Assembly (NCBI GenBank): GCA_027924585.1
Contig: BSBM01001067.1
Coordinates: 5,044,501-5,108,500, forward strand
Reading direction: 5' to 3'
DNA length: 64,000 bases
DNA from: Larix kaempferi
Taxonomy: Eukaryota > Streptophyta > Pinopsida > Pinales > Pinaceae
How positions within the stretch are numbered: position 1 is the first letter of the stretch; every line of letters starts with the position of its first letter. Made by a program: the position numbers and the translations under genes. Shown here one piece after another: positions 1 through 9,914 of this stretch. A model generated the notes under the pieces. That model was not told the DNA's origin. It made no database searches and saw only the letters and a program-made list of their open reading frames with translations.

Positions 1-28
1 TACTCACCTTGCAAGCAAATCGTAGTTG

Positions 29-783
29 ATGTATGCGGAGGAGTGCATGGCTCCTAGGATATTCAACTGGTGTGAGGGACTCCTCACCAACCTCCAGAGT
101 CAGTTAACCAAATGTCGGTGCTAGGCGCCGAAACAGTTTGGCTATGGGTCGGTGGTGATATCATTTTTGTTGGAGTGGGTGCCTCATCTGCGTCCACAGG
201 TGGACTTGGATGACCAAGATGCTCAGGATCCACACATGACCAGGTGGTCAGAGGTGTTGGCCCTCCATGGTGGCGGGGGTCCCATCATAGGCTTCGGTTC
301 AAGATTTTTCACTTGGCTGGAGGGACAACTCTTCATGATAGAGGATTATCCATACAGCGGGACAGATTTCAGAGGTGACCCCGACCTAGTGCTTCCCGAG
401 GGAGCACAATGGGGTGATATCGGTAAGAACAACAACTATTGTGTTTTTTCATTTTATGCATTTATGATTTTTTTTGGAGTAGTGCTGATGATTGAATAAT
501 GTTTTGTGCAGATGTGGGTCCATCGCGACCAGTTGAAGTATCGCTTATTGCGAGGAGAGGAGAGGTGCCAATCATGGGTCCCGCGATGCGTGATGCCATC
601 AAGGAGATGGAGGAGGTCCATGAGAACCTCCATAGGTTGACACTGGACATCCCAGAGCCATGTGTCCATGATCTACCCCGGGGCTATCATAAGCTCACCA
701 TTAGGGTGTCCTTACGTTTCGACACGCTGCTCCGTAAAGTGGTGAGGGTCGTAGTCTGTTATCATGAGCAACCTAGGGATTAG
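29..783 (+). pseudogene. Antisense spliced accessory ORF of E1 (unknown function)
   Basis: Two open segments join across a clean GT-AG intron. Exon 1 runs to base 422, the intron is 423-511 (starts GTAAGA, ends TTTGTGCAG), and exon 2 is 512-783, ending in TAG. Splicing keeps the frame and gives about 222 codons. One in-frame TAG at 122-124 interrupts otherwise continuous coding sense, and a further TAG at 23-25 bounds it upstream. The N-terminal part carries IFNW followed by QFGYGS and a hydrophobic stretch ending in VPHL. It faces the 3' end of the E1 pol tail to tail. Antisense ORFs between pol and the 3' LTR are known in Tat elements such as maize Grande. The family is not firmly recognised; a plant mobile domain-like or plant transposon protein is possible. 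Confidence 0.55.
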
Positions 784-1040
784 GCTCATGTTTATGTATG
801 TACTGAAAGCTTATGAGCTTCAGATTTTGTTAGATATGACTCTTACTGAAAGCTAGTATGCTTCAAACTTTTGTATTAGAACTACCATTTTGTATCGATT
901 GATATATATATATATACAGACATTTCCGGCGTTTTTATACATTTTGTGTTCTATGGATGATTAATGAGATATTGTTTACATGTTTGCTTATACACTGGAT
1001 GATTTACATGTTATGTATGCCTTTATATTTTATAAATATG
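784..1040. other. Spacer between convergent ORFs of E1
   Basis: This AT-rich spacer lies between the antisense ORF stop and the stop of the 3' RNase H. It contains a short TA run near 900-917 and no recognisable gene. Confidence 0.5.
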
Positions 1041-1454
1041 TTATGTGTGTGCAATGTACCAATCTAGAATGAAGTTGACCATCGAGTCAGCAATTGTATT
1101 CATGTCTCGTGGAATGTGCAGGTATTGAATGGATTCAAAGGACCTTTCCAGAAGACAGACTTGTTAGAAGAGACGGAGTAGAGTAGGTTTGCGGATAGCG
1201 TAGATATGGTTAAAATGAGAAACCACTAGTTGTGAATCCAAATGGATGACAATGTGTTTCATACCCAAGGAAAGAGCATCAGTTGGGGTTCCAATGACTG
1301 CCTGATATTCTGCGGCGTTATTGGTCGCATATCCTAGACAACTTCCTCCTGAGCTAATAAGCTCCCCAGTGGGAGAATAAAGTACCCAGGATGCCGAAGC
1401 AAGGTTACGGGTATGCCGGTTGGCGCCGTCCGCGAATCCATAGCAAGTTTCCAT
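1041..1454 (-). pseudogene. E1 RNase H (archaeal/plant type), separate ORF after integrase
   Basis: The segment encodes an RNase H of about 138 residues. It begins METCYGFADGANRHTRNLAS, where D9 is the first catalytic Asp. It continues with SWVLYSPTGELISSGG, ATNNAAEYQAV (catalytic Glu) and HLDSQLVVSHFN (catalytic Asp). A frameshift near 1,165-1,185 and an ochre stop interrupt it, and the C-terminal part ends ILDWYIAHT before TAA at 1,043-1,041. It lies downstream of the integrase stop, about 125 bases away. The bases just before ATG 1,454 (CTGTCTGCATGTGCAG) look like a splice acceptor, so it may be expressed from spliced RNA (inference). Tat elements carry such an extra RNase H, but usually between the RT-linked RNase H and integrase. 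Confidence 0.75.
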
Positions 1455-1580
1455 CTGCACATGCAGACAGAACATGGTATAAGTAGCGAAACAAGATCTA
1501 GATACACTAAAACAAAAGCGTCACACCACACAAAATGCACGCCATGTACAGTATATACAAGATACCAATGTGTGAAAAAC

Positions 1581-2412
1581 TCAGGCATAGTACCTCTTCA
1601 GGTAAAGCCCATTGCGGGGCTCACCCAAAGATATCCCATCATAGTCCTCTAGTTTGTAGGCTCCCTTCACCAGAACACGTTTCACTATGTACGGTCCGTG
1701 CCACATGGACTCGAACTTACCTTCCCCTAGCTTATCATGCTTTTGGTCATATGTGAGGACCAAATCGCCCTCGTTAAAGACACAAGGTTTAACTGACCTA
1801 TCGTATTGTGCTTTGATGCGTTTCTTGTGTGCCTCATTGGCAAGAGCAGCATCGCGGCGGGTCTAGTCAAGTTTCGCTAGGTGAAGGAAGCGTTCTTCCT
1901 CGGTAGTATTGTTCGGAAGAAGTTTAACTGCGAGTTTGAGAGATGGAATCTTGCACTCTATAGGTAGGACTGCCTCCAATCTGTAAACGAGTTGGAACGG
2001 TGTAAATCCGGTGGTAGTCTTGACGGAGGTCCGATATGTCCATAGTGCGGAAAAGAGCATGTTATGCCAATTTGATTTATGTGTACCCACCATGTGTTGG
2101 ATCATGGTTTTCAAGACCTTGTTAATGGCCTCTACTTCTCCATTGGATTGTGGGTAGTAAGGGGTTGAGTTTTTGTGGCGAAAACCCGGTCTAGCGCTCA
2201 ATTCGTCAACCATATAGTTCTGAAAATGAGATCCATGGTCGGTGACTATAGCTTGTGGAACTTTGAACCGTGAAATAACATGATTAAACATGAAGAGTGC
2301 GGCGGTTTTGTCGTCTTCGTTATATGTAGGCATAGCCTCGGCCCATTTAGTAAAGTAATCCACTACTACTATGACGTAACCATGCCCCCTGGCTGAGGTA
2401 GGCTTACAGTGG
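1581..2412 (-). pseudogene. E1 integrase (catalytic core and C-terminal part)
   Basis: This is the Ty3/gypsy integrase that inserts element cDNA into the host chromosome. The core shows the first Asp in DYFTKWAEAMPT, the second in VTDHGSHFQNYM and the Glu in NGEVEAINKVLK, so the DDE triad is present. It continues through ALWTYRTSVKTTTGF and PIECKIPSLKLAV to the C-terminal GPYIVKRVLVKGAYKLEDYD and stops after YLKRYYA at 1,581. An in-frame TAG at 1,865-1,863 replaces a Gln of the family. The N-terminal HHCC zinc domain is missing: the frame starts abruptly at the deletion junction near 2,405. Confidence 0.85.
2400..2412 (-). other. Internal deletion junction, RT fused to integrase core
   Basis: RT frame coding runs through KYAITHATVSL, the very start of RNase H, and is followed within a few bases by integrase coding PTSARGHGYV in another frame. 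The RT-linked RNase H, any mid-pol RNase H and the integrase zinc domain are therefore missing. Judging by typical element layout, the loss is roughly 1 kb or more (inference). Confidence 0.7.
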
Positions 2413-3330
2413 CGTGCGTAATGGCATATTTCAGACTATCGAAGGATTGTTGCGCTTGATCATCCCAAATGAATGGGACATCCTCCTTGAGTAGTCTCAT
2501 GTAGCCCTGTGTCTTCTGAGCAAAATTACAGACAAAATGCCGTAGGTAAGTTGCCTTCCCTTGCAAACTTTGTAGTTTTGTAACGTCAGTAGGAGGCGGG
2601 AGAGCAACAATGGCTTCCACCTTCAAGGGATCAATGCGGATCCCATCCTTCGAAATGATAAAACCTAGGAGGCGTCCAGATTCGATGCGGAAAATACATT
2701 TGTGAGGGTTCAAGCGGATGTTGTACTGCCTGCATCTGAGGAATACAGCCGTCAGATGATCGATGTGGAACTCATGCTGCTGCGAATGGGCAGGGAGATC
2801 GTTAAGAAAGGGTTCCACAAAGTCCTTCACATCATGAAAAGTGTACGACATGGCCCGCTGGAATGTGGCACCAACATTTTTACGACCAAAAGGGAGCTTG
2901 CGATAAGCAAACGTGCCCCAAGGGCAAATGAAAGTTGTCCTGTGTTGGTTGGTCGGGTGGATCTTAATCTGGTTGTAACCGAAAAATCTATCCATGAATG
3001 AAAAGATGACACCTCTGGCACAATTGTCTATGATCGGATCGATAAAGGGAGTGGGGTAATTGTCCTTAGGACAAGCCTTGTTCAAATACCGATAATCAAC
3101 ACAGACATGAATGGTGCCCTGCTTCTTAGCCACAGGGACGACATTTGAGACCCATTATGTTAATGGAACAGGGTAGATAAAGCCATCCTTCAAGAGCTTT
3201 TCAATTTTTGCTTTGATTGTCGCAGTTTTTCGAGGGTGTACCAGTCGTAACTTTTGGTGGACTGGTTTAGCGTCGGGATAGGTTTTAATTTCATGTGAAA
3301 CAATAGCAGGGTCTATCCAGGGCATTTACT
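2413..3330 (-). pseudogene. E1 reverse transcriptase (decayed)
   Basis: This Ty3/gypsy reverse transcriptase copies element RNA into cDNA in the particle. Visible blocks in order are VCVDYRYLNKACPKDNYPTP, IFSFMDRFFGYNQIKIHP, TTFICPWGTFAYRKLPFG, VGATFQRAM, FVEPFLNDLPAHS, LNPHKCIFRIESGRLLGFI and the connection LQSLQGKATYLRHFV. The family catalytic motif F-L-D-D reads FLND, so one of the two metal-binding aspartates is lost (GAC to AAC). Several other positions differ from the usual motif, such as DRFFG for DGFSG. The upstream bridge at 3,134-3,330 contains stop codons. The frame ends at the deletion junction. Confidence 0.85.
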
Positions 3331-4044
3331 CGTAGGTCCAAGCAAACACGTCTCGGAATTGCTTGAATAAGGCCGTAAAAGTAGTGACTCTTCAGGGGAA
3401 CATTTCTGGCCTAAACGAATATGTTCCACTACACCAGGGGTAACCGAGATGTCAATTGGAGTGGTAGGTTCAATGTTCGCCAGGTTGCCCTCAGTGTCTG
3501 TATGACATCTAAGTATCGGGGACTGGGGGTAAGGGTAGACATCCAGTGTGAAAATGGAGGTGATGCTATTCTCTACAGAATCCAATGGGGGAAGGAAAGA
3601 CGATCAATGGTGGAGGTCTTCCCACGGAGGGTCATCCGCACTCATAATTTCCATGATGGACTCGTCAGAAGGAAAACTCCAGAGCAGAGGGTCGGGTAAG
3701 GACGATGTCAGCTATAGAGAACGGGATGTAGAGGCCACAGCCAAGTGGTCCTCGGGTGTTGACTAGATAGACTCGTAAGTGAGTTCAGCGGGTGAAAGAG
3801 GCATGGTATCTCCAATCAGATGCATAGTGGCTTCATCGGGTATAAGCCATTGATCGTTAGAGTTGGGAAAATATGAAATAGTGGAGGAGATCATATTCAT
3901 CGTGGCAACATGATTAGGGGGATCCGGGTTTGGAAAGACGCCCATAAGAGATGAATATTTTATGAGGCCGACCCCCACGCTCTCATATAGCTGCGAAGAT
4001 TGTCCGAGTAATGGGACATTATCGCCAGGATGAGTAGCGGTGTC
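3313..4044 (-). pseudogene. E1 protease-RT linker of pol (broken)
   Basis: This is the decayed region between protease and RT, in short reading segments at 3,978-3,763 and 3,585-3,313. Recognisable Tat-type linker motifs are GVFPNPDPPNHVATMN, DTMPLSPAELTYESI and DISVTPGVVEHIRLG. These stretches precede RT in related elements. Several frameshifts separate the pieces. No separate function is known. Confidence 0.6.
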
Positions 4045-4674
4045 CTATGTACAGAAGTCCAGTTGGTCGACAGTGACAATTCGGCCTTGGTGGGGGAATT
4101 GCACTATGCTGAAGACAAATGACGTGACCGCAGTCATGGCATAAAACCAATTACGAACAAGTAAGAGATTATAATCTAAAGGGGCTGCGACTACTTCCAC
4201 ATTAATGGTTGCGGTCTTACCCCCCAACTCGACTGCTAAGGCTTGTAATAGCCCATGGGGTTGAAAGCCATGACCATCGAATGCTTTCAAGGTGGTGGGA
4301 GAATGGTTCAACTCGGGAGAACCAATGTCTCTCCAACAAGATAACGACATGACCGAGGTAGAAGCCCCTTCGTCTAGTACAGTACGATGGACTGTCTTCC
4401 CAGCAACGTTCGTAGCAACTTGAAATGCCAGCTGGTGGGAAAGCCTCGGTTTAAAGTACTCGATTCGAAACATGATTGTGTTCGAGGAATACGGATCTAC
4501 CATGATAATAGCAGCAAGAAGAGTCTTGCGTTGGTTGGGACAATTTTGCAAGACCTCTAGCATCGACATGGCACAAGGAGCTTGCGCCAAGTCCTCTACA
4601 ATATTGTAGTTCTGAGCTACCCAAGCATTGGGATTGAAAACTGCTTTCTGAATTGTACTCTTGGGCGGACGCAA
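4045..4674 (-). pseudogene. E1 retroviral-type aspartic protease
   Basis: This protease processes the gag-pol polyprotein. The active-site region reads HRTVLDEGASTSVMS, matching the D-E-G-A-S form typical of Tat-like elements instead of D-T/S-G. The upstream spacer carries NYNIVEDLAQAP and AMSMLEVLQNCPNQR. Downstream are ATINVEVVAAPLDYNLLLVR and FPHQGRIVTVDQL, also family-typical; the usual LGR is LVR here. About 210 codons are open, in a different frame from gag and RT, so this piece looks the least damaged of the pol domains. Confidence 0.75.
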
Positions 4675-4831
4675 TACTGACTCTAAAGAAGGCTTCTAAA
4701 TGGTGAGGGAGGCCTGTGGTACGGTAACATTGGGCATAGAAGTGGAAGCTTTTTCAGTATTAATTCCAACGGGTTCCTTCGGAGGGACTGAGTCGTATGA
4801 ACGTGATCGGGTGTTCAAGTTAATCGTCTCA

Positions 4832-7366
4832 CTACGCATCATGAGAACATGCACGGTAGAGGATGCCTCTCCGTGTGAAGGAGAGTTTTGAGAGATCAGT
4901 TGTTGGTTCTGAGTGGGGAAGGGATTGTTGAGAACTGTGGGAGTGGGGTCTAGGGTTTCCCTTGAGAAATTTCTTCACTTCATCTCGGTGGGGACATTCC
5001 TTTGAGAAATGGTCACCACCACACAATAAATAAGGATACTTCAACTTCCTCTTATGTTTGGTGTCTTCAAGGGTGGTCTTTGGCTCCTGCTGGTTAGAAG
5101 GTTTCTTGGGTTTACCTTTGTTTTTCTTCTTACCACCGTATTTCTGAGGTGAAGCTGATTGAACAGAATTCACTTCTTCGGTGGAGGAAGAAGTGGATGA
5201 CTTGGTGGTGTTGTTGCCAGCCTGTGGTGGGTATGTGGAAGAACCCTGGGGGTTCGATGATCCAATAGTTTGAGTAGGAGGCTAGGAGGTAAGGGAACCT
5301 ATAATGTCATCGGCCTGAGGTCCCTTGGGTGGTTTTGCAGGGTCATACGTAGGGCGGGATGGGTCAAGAACAATTTCATACAACTTGCTGGATTGAGCAT
5401 AGACCAGGTCTAAGTAACGGGCACGAGCAATAGCTCGTTCCTCAGGGAGGACCCCTCCCATGGCCACGTCTCAAGCTATGGTAGGAAAAAGAGACTTCAT
5501 GAACCAGTTAGCTTAGATTTGGTCTGGAATGTGAGCCTTAATGAGACGTCGTCTTTGTCGCCACTCATGGATATGATCTGAGATATGAGTTGCGGTATTC
5601 TAGCGAAGAGAGGTCAATAAGTCCGTACCAGTCTCATAGCGAATGGGCAACTGGAAATGGGTCAAAAAATACATAGCAAGAGAACGAAAATCTGGAAAGG
5701 AGTTCGGTGGTAATTCAATATACCACTTGGCAGTTTGGCCTATGAGAGTCCGTTGGAATAACCTAAGATGGATCGAGTCGTCCATCAAGGAGTTGGATGA
5801 ACACCATAAATGGTATGTCATCACATGATTTTTTGGATCCTCACCAGGTTTGCCATTAAATTTGGGGATATAAGATGGTAGTTTGACCGAAATTGGTGGC
5901 CAATTGTATCCATGGAAGATGGGGTCATTAGTCAGACGAGACAGGTCAGGTGGGTCCAAAGTGGCCAAGAATGGCAGTTGTTGATTCGGTTGCGGGTACT
6001 GATAGTATTGATATGGCATATATGGACCAGTGGGACCTTGCATCGACTGATTATAGGGTGTTCCCGGAGGAAACTGGCCGTAAGGGGGTGTGCCGCCTGG
6101 ACCATAGGTAGGTTTACCACCATAATAGGGTGGTCCATTTCCATAACGTGGGGGTCTGCCGCTGCCACCAGGAGGGGGTGGGCCTCCTCGAAATGGTGGA
6201 GGTCCATCGTCGCTATCGGAATAAGGTGGTCCTCCACCGCCTCCATCGGGAGGGGGTGGTGCTCCACCACCTCCGCCAGAAGGGTGGGCGCCTCCACCAC
6301 CACCTCCACCAAAAGGGTGTGGTCCTCCCCCGCCACCTCCACCAAAATAGGGTGGTCCTCCACCGCCGCCACCAGAATAGGGTGGTCCTCCACCATAAGG
6401 TGGGGGTTCTCCACCAGGAGGGGGGGTGGTCCTTCGCCTCTACCGGGAGGGGGAGGGCCTCCGCCTCCACCACTAGAGTGGAGTGGGCCATTGTTTTCGG
6501 AATGAGGGGGTCCTCCTCCAGAATTGTATGGGGGCCCGCCGCCTCCAGAGGGAGGTGGAGGGGGACCAAACGGGGGTGGTGGTACTTGAGGGACGGTTGG
6601 TGGGGGTCAACTTTGTAAAACATTTTGGTGCCCCCATAGAGTGTATGGATTTCCGGGATAAGGTATCCCGTAGAGTGCGTTTCTGGGATTTAATTGTCCT
6701 GACACAGGGTTAAGATAACCTGGATACGCTTGACTCCATGGTGGTTGAGTTGAATTGGATGGTCCCCCCATATGAGATAAATCCATGGTGTAACCCACAG
6801 CGGGTAAGGAAGTTCTAATGGAATGACCGATAGGAAATACTCCACTCGTATTATGGTTAGGAAACAAGGGTTTCCCCCGAGTAACAACATGCTGACCACT
6901 AATCGATGGTTGACCCATGATGGGTTGTTGATTACTTGCTACGGGATGAACATTACTCGTAAGAAAATTAGGGGGTAAAGAGTATCCTCCCCATGAGTTT
7001 TGGGGTGGGGGAGGGGTAGGTAATGTTCCCATAGTTGTAAGAGGGGTGTTGGACTGTTGTCCTTCAACAGGTTGAGTCATTTGGAGTGTAGAATTGGTCT
7101 CCTATCTAAGGGATGTACTTGCAGGGAATGAGGGTTGACCAGGTTCATAAGTGGTCATGTTGTGGATGGACGGTTCCTCCGGATAAAGAACGAATAAGGA
7201 TATGTCGATACGTGGGTACCTCCGTGTCTTCAGCCCTTCGTAAGAGACTTTGTCTTCGAAATTCGTCGCCCATGCCACGTAATCTGTCCAAGCGATTACG
7301 AAAGGGTGCCAGAAGCGCATCAGGACTAGCCCAATTGGGTGGGGGTGAAATGGAAAAATGAGCCAC
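4832..7366 (-). pseudogene. E1 gag (capsid/nucleocapsid), Gly/Pro-rich N-terminal part
   Basis: This is the structural polyprotein of the particle. From the N terminus it has PDALLAPFRNRLDRL (7,366-7,200), a Pro/Gln/Asn-rich part (7,080-6,607), a Gly/Pro-rich tract, then the capsid-like gag domain (6,043-5,282) with LPSYIPKFNGKPGEDPKNHV, TLIGQTAKWYIELPPNSF and FQLPIRYETGTDLLTSLR. The end (5,173-4,832) is Lys-rich with a zinc knuckle LLCGGDHFSKECPHRDEV, whose first Cys reads Tyr. From 6,043 to 4,832 everything is one frame interrupted by stops near 5,600, 5,516, 5,472 and 5,282. All of these fit CAG, CAA or CGA turned into stops. At least one frameshift lies near 6,600 and one near 7,200. Confidence 0.8.
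6180..6560 (-). repeat. Gly/Pro-rich degenerate repeat in E1 gag
   Basis: In the gag frame the minus strand encodes repeated units of the form GGGGGGPPYF, GGGGGGAHPS and GGGGGAPPPPD, each about 14-16 residues. On the plus strand this appears as a run of GGTGGTCCTCCACC-like units. All six frames stay open because of the composition, which creates several spurious overlapping ORFs. Confidence 0.75.
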
Positions 7367-8033
7367 TTGTTGACCTAGAGATGTTTCCCAAAAGGGTCTA
7401 GCTGGACCAAATGTAGCGGATACAGGGTCTTCCTAGGATGAATTTAACCATTCTAAAGATCCAGGCTCTCACGGTAGAGTGCGAGGGAGAGATGTGTCTT
7501 TTGAAGTGGAAGTTTTCGGCTCTTTGCCCCTTACGGGGTTGGAGGTTGGTGAGTCTGGAGGAAACATATGTGCTCTTGACTCGATAGTAGGGTTTTCTAC
7601 TTCAGGTGACACGACCGTAACGTGTGGATCCATTCTTACCCTCGAAATTACCTCCTGATTAATGGGATATTCGGGCAGTAAGTTTAAAATTCTGTGGGAC
7701 CTTCTCCAAGGAAATTCAGCCAGAGTGACCGAACCAGAATTTCTCCTAAGTGTATTCTAAACAAAAGAAAAACATTCCAAAAAAAATCTACACAAACTAA
7801 GGCCGCAAGCAAACTTATGTGATAGGTGTGGATTCAAAAGTTTGGAACCTCACGGGATTGTCAAGGCTTCGCAACTCGTGATATACTCCAGGGTCCAACA
7901 GTTATACTCAGCCCAATATTTCAGAGCACTAACCAGGGAGGATTAGGACCGTACCCCTGACCATATAACCCGACTACCTGATAGTACGTGCGTAGTAGCT
8001 CCCCGAGTGCTGTTCTCGGTGTATTGCTCTGCC

Positions 8034-8130
8034 AAGACGGCCAAATGGTTAGCTCAGTTGGTTTCAGGAGTCCTAAGGGTGTCTCCCGATATACACAAGG
8101 TATGTGGGAGCTCAAATCCGTAGTGGTGTT
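8034..8130 (+). mobile_element. tRNA-derived (SINE-like) segment with A and B boxes
   Basis: TAGCTCAGTTGG at 8,050-8,061 matches the Pol III A box exactly. AGCTCAAATCC at 8,109-8,119 matches 8 of 11 positions of the B box GGTTCGAATCC. Their 59-base spacing suits a tRNA-derived promoter. The sequence does not fold into an obvious intact tRNA and no anticodon can be assigned, so a SINE head or tRNA relic is more likely than a gene. No poly-A tail or target duplication was identified. Confidence 0.4.
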
Positions 8131-8160
8131 GTCTAATGCACAACCGTACGGCAAGAGCAT

Positions 8161-8310
8161 TTTGATATACTATCGAGTACGTGAAACACCTTTCGATATA
8201 TGACGAGTACGTGAAGTGCCTTTCGATATACCCTAAGGTACGTGAAAGAGCCTTCGATATACCAGTTGGTACGTGAAAGAGTTTCGATATACCGGTTGGT
8301 ACGTGGAAGA
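8161..8310. repeat. Five-copy ~30-bp tandem repeat in E1 leader
   Basis: Copies start near 8,161, 8,191, 8,221, 8,252 and 8,282. The shared core is TTTCGATATA, then 5-8 variable bases, then GGTACGTG. Each unit carries an ACGTG core, the heart of plant G-box elements; any regulatory role is inference. Confidence 0.8.
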
Positions 8311-9892
8311 ACTATAATACCCCCGGAATGCAATGCAGGAAAATAACGACAACTGCCACATTTTACGACGCTGGAACACGTCTCTAACTTAACACACAAG
8401 TTACTAAATTTTTTACCTTAGCTCTGCCGTTAATTTTATCTGGACGGTTAGGTGAATGCATGAGGTGAGTACATAAACGTAAGCATAATGCAAGCCCTAA
8501 CTACATGAAGAAATGCACTTTTCTTTTGATGAAATCTATGTACGAGAAGGAGAAATCTTTTTCCAAGTGGTTTTACCAAAACAACAAATTTCAACAAAAT
8601 CCCAAATCTACCAAAAATGACAATGAAAGTACTCTTTTCCGTTTTTCAAGCAAAACATGAAAATTAACAAACATCAAATCCAAATCAAAGCATTTTATTT
8701 TTGTCTTTTCAATTAGAATGAAACTAAGTGATGAAAAGGGAGAATTTCTACTTAGAGCACGCTAACTCTTCAATTTTCACTATGATAGCCTAAAAGCATG
8801 AAAACCAAAAATGCATATAACTTCTTCAAGCATGGAAACACTTTTGCAAAAAAATTGACTTCACTTGGATTTTTCAAGAAAATGAATGGCTCATAATTCG
8901 TGAAAAATACAAACAATTAACTTCTTTTCAAACTTTCCAAAAGATCAATGAATGATGAATTCCAATGCATGAGACAACTTTTACAACAATTCTCAAATGA
9001 ACTTGAAAAATGGTAAAAATGAAGCACTTTTTTATTTTTCCAATGATTGCACCAAGACAACACTTGATAATAATAATGCTTTTAGATGTAAATGGCTGAA
9101 AAGAAGAGACTACTTGCAGCACTCTAATCACTCAGAAAATCTCAAAGAAAAATGACAAGCACTCCAATAAACCAAAAACACACAAGACACTCGAAATCAA
9201 CCAAATGCAAGCAAAACTAAATGATGTGTGCAGAAAGAGGTCTGGAATCAGATCTAATACAATGACCAAATCAGGTGAGGAGAGGAGGGAATGCAAGGTC
9301 AAGTGGACGAAGGCGGGGGAGTCTAAAGTGTCCACCACTACCAAGTCTCAAGCTTCCCCAAAAATGGAACCCAAAACCAATACAAACAATCCCAAACACA
9401 ATCAATGCAAAATCAGAAGATCTCTGACTGGAAAGTGCAGTGCAGAGAGGTCTGTAAATCAAACCAATCTCAAAAAGTTGGAGAGGGGATGTCCCAAGCA
9501 CTAAGCTTGATTGCTCGACGCATCCTGTGGTCAAGCTTAGAGTGCCCGGCGCAGGTGATAGGTATATGGTTTGCGTTGGTGGCGCAAGATACAGATCTAA
9601 GCTAAGCGCCGAAGGCGCAGGTTACAGGGAAGTAGAATGCGCTCGTGAGGGTACGGTGCTCTGGTTATACTGCCCAGGTGCGCCGGGCGAAATCCCAATG
9701 CAAAAGTGAAAATATCTCCAAGAATGAGCAACTAAAAGGTTTGATGATTAAACACACGGACTCAAAGAAAGTCAACAGACTCTTCAAAAAGAAGATCTGG
9801 TGGCGAAAAAGGCTTAGGAGGCAAATGAAATGGCTCACAAAGAAATAAAAGAAGATGGCATTCAAATTTAAATCTTAAAACAATGTACTTAT

Positions 9893-9910
9893 TCCCCAGT
9901 ATTGTCGCCA
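9893..9910 (-). other. E1 primer binding site
   Basis: Read on the minus strand, TGGCGACAATACTGGGGA lies four bases after the LTR end. It resembles the TGGCGACTCnnCTGGGGA primer site of many plant Tat/Ogre elements, which pairs with the 3' end of a tRNA (tRNA-Arg in Ogre). Mismatches in the middle fit decay. Confidence 0.7.
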
Positions 9911-9914
9911 AATT

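Larger units (their letters stand above)
7390..9892 (-). other. E1 leader (5' untranslated region)
   Basis: About 2.5 kb lies between the primer binding site and gag, as is usual for Tat/Ogre-like elements. I see no convincing coding sense. It holds a tRNA-like segment (8,034-8,130), a 30-base tandem array (8,161-8,310), a long AT-rich stretch (8,400-9,250) and a GC-rich part at 9,520-9,700 with GGCGCAGGT and GGCGCAAGA motifs similar to those in the LTR. Confidence 0.6.

Noticed and set aside
5912-6713. Long plus-strand ORFs opposite E1 gag
   Set aside because: They are shadows of the Gly/Pro-rich gag repeat; the minus-strand frame continues into a clear capsid domain.
8034-8130. A functional tRNA gene
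   Set aside because: A and B boxes are present, but no complete cloverleaf or anticodon loop could be built by eye; kept only as a tRNA-derived relic.
9205-9865. Several overlapping ORFs of 60-99 codons in the E1 leader
   Set aside because: They are short, on both strands, without motifs, and lie in the expected untranslated leader.
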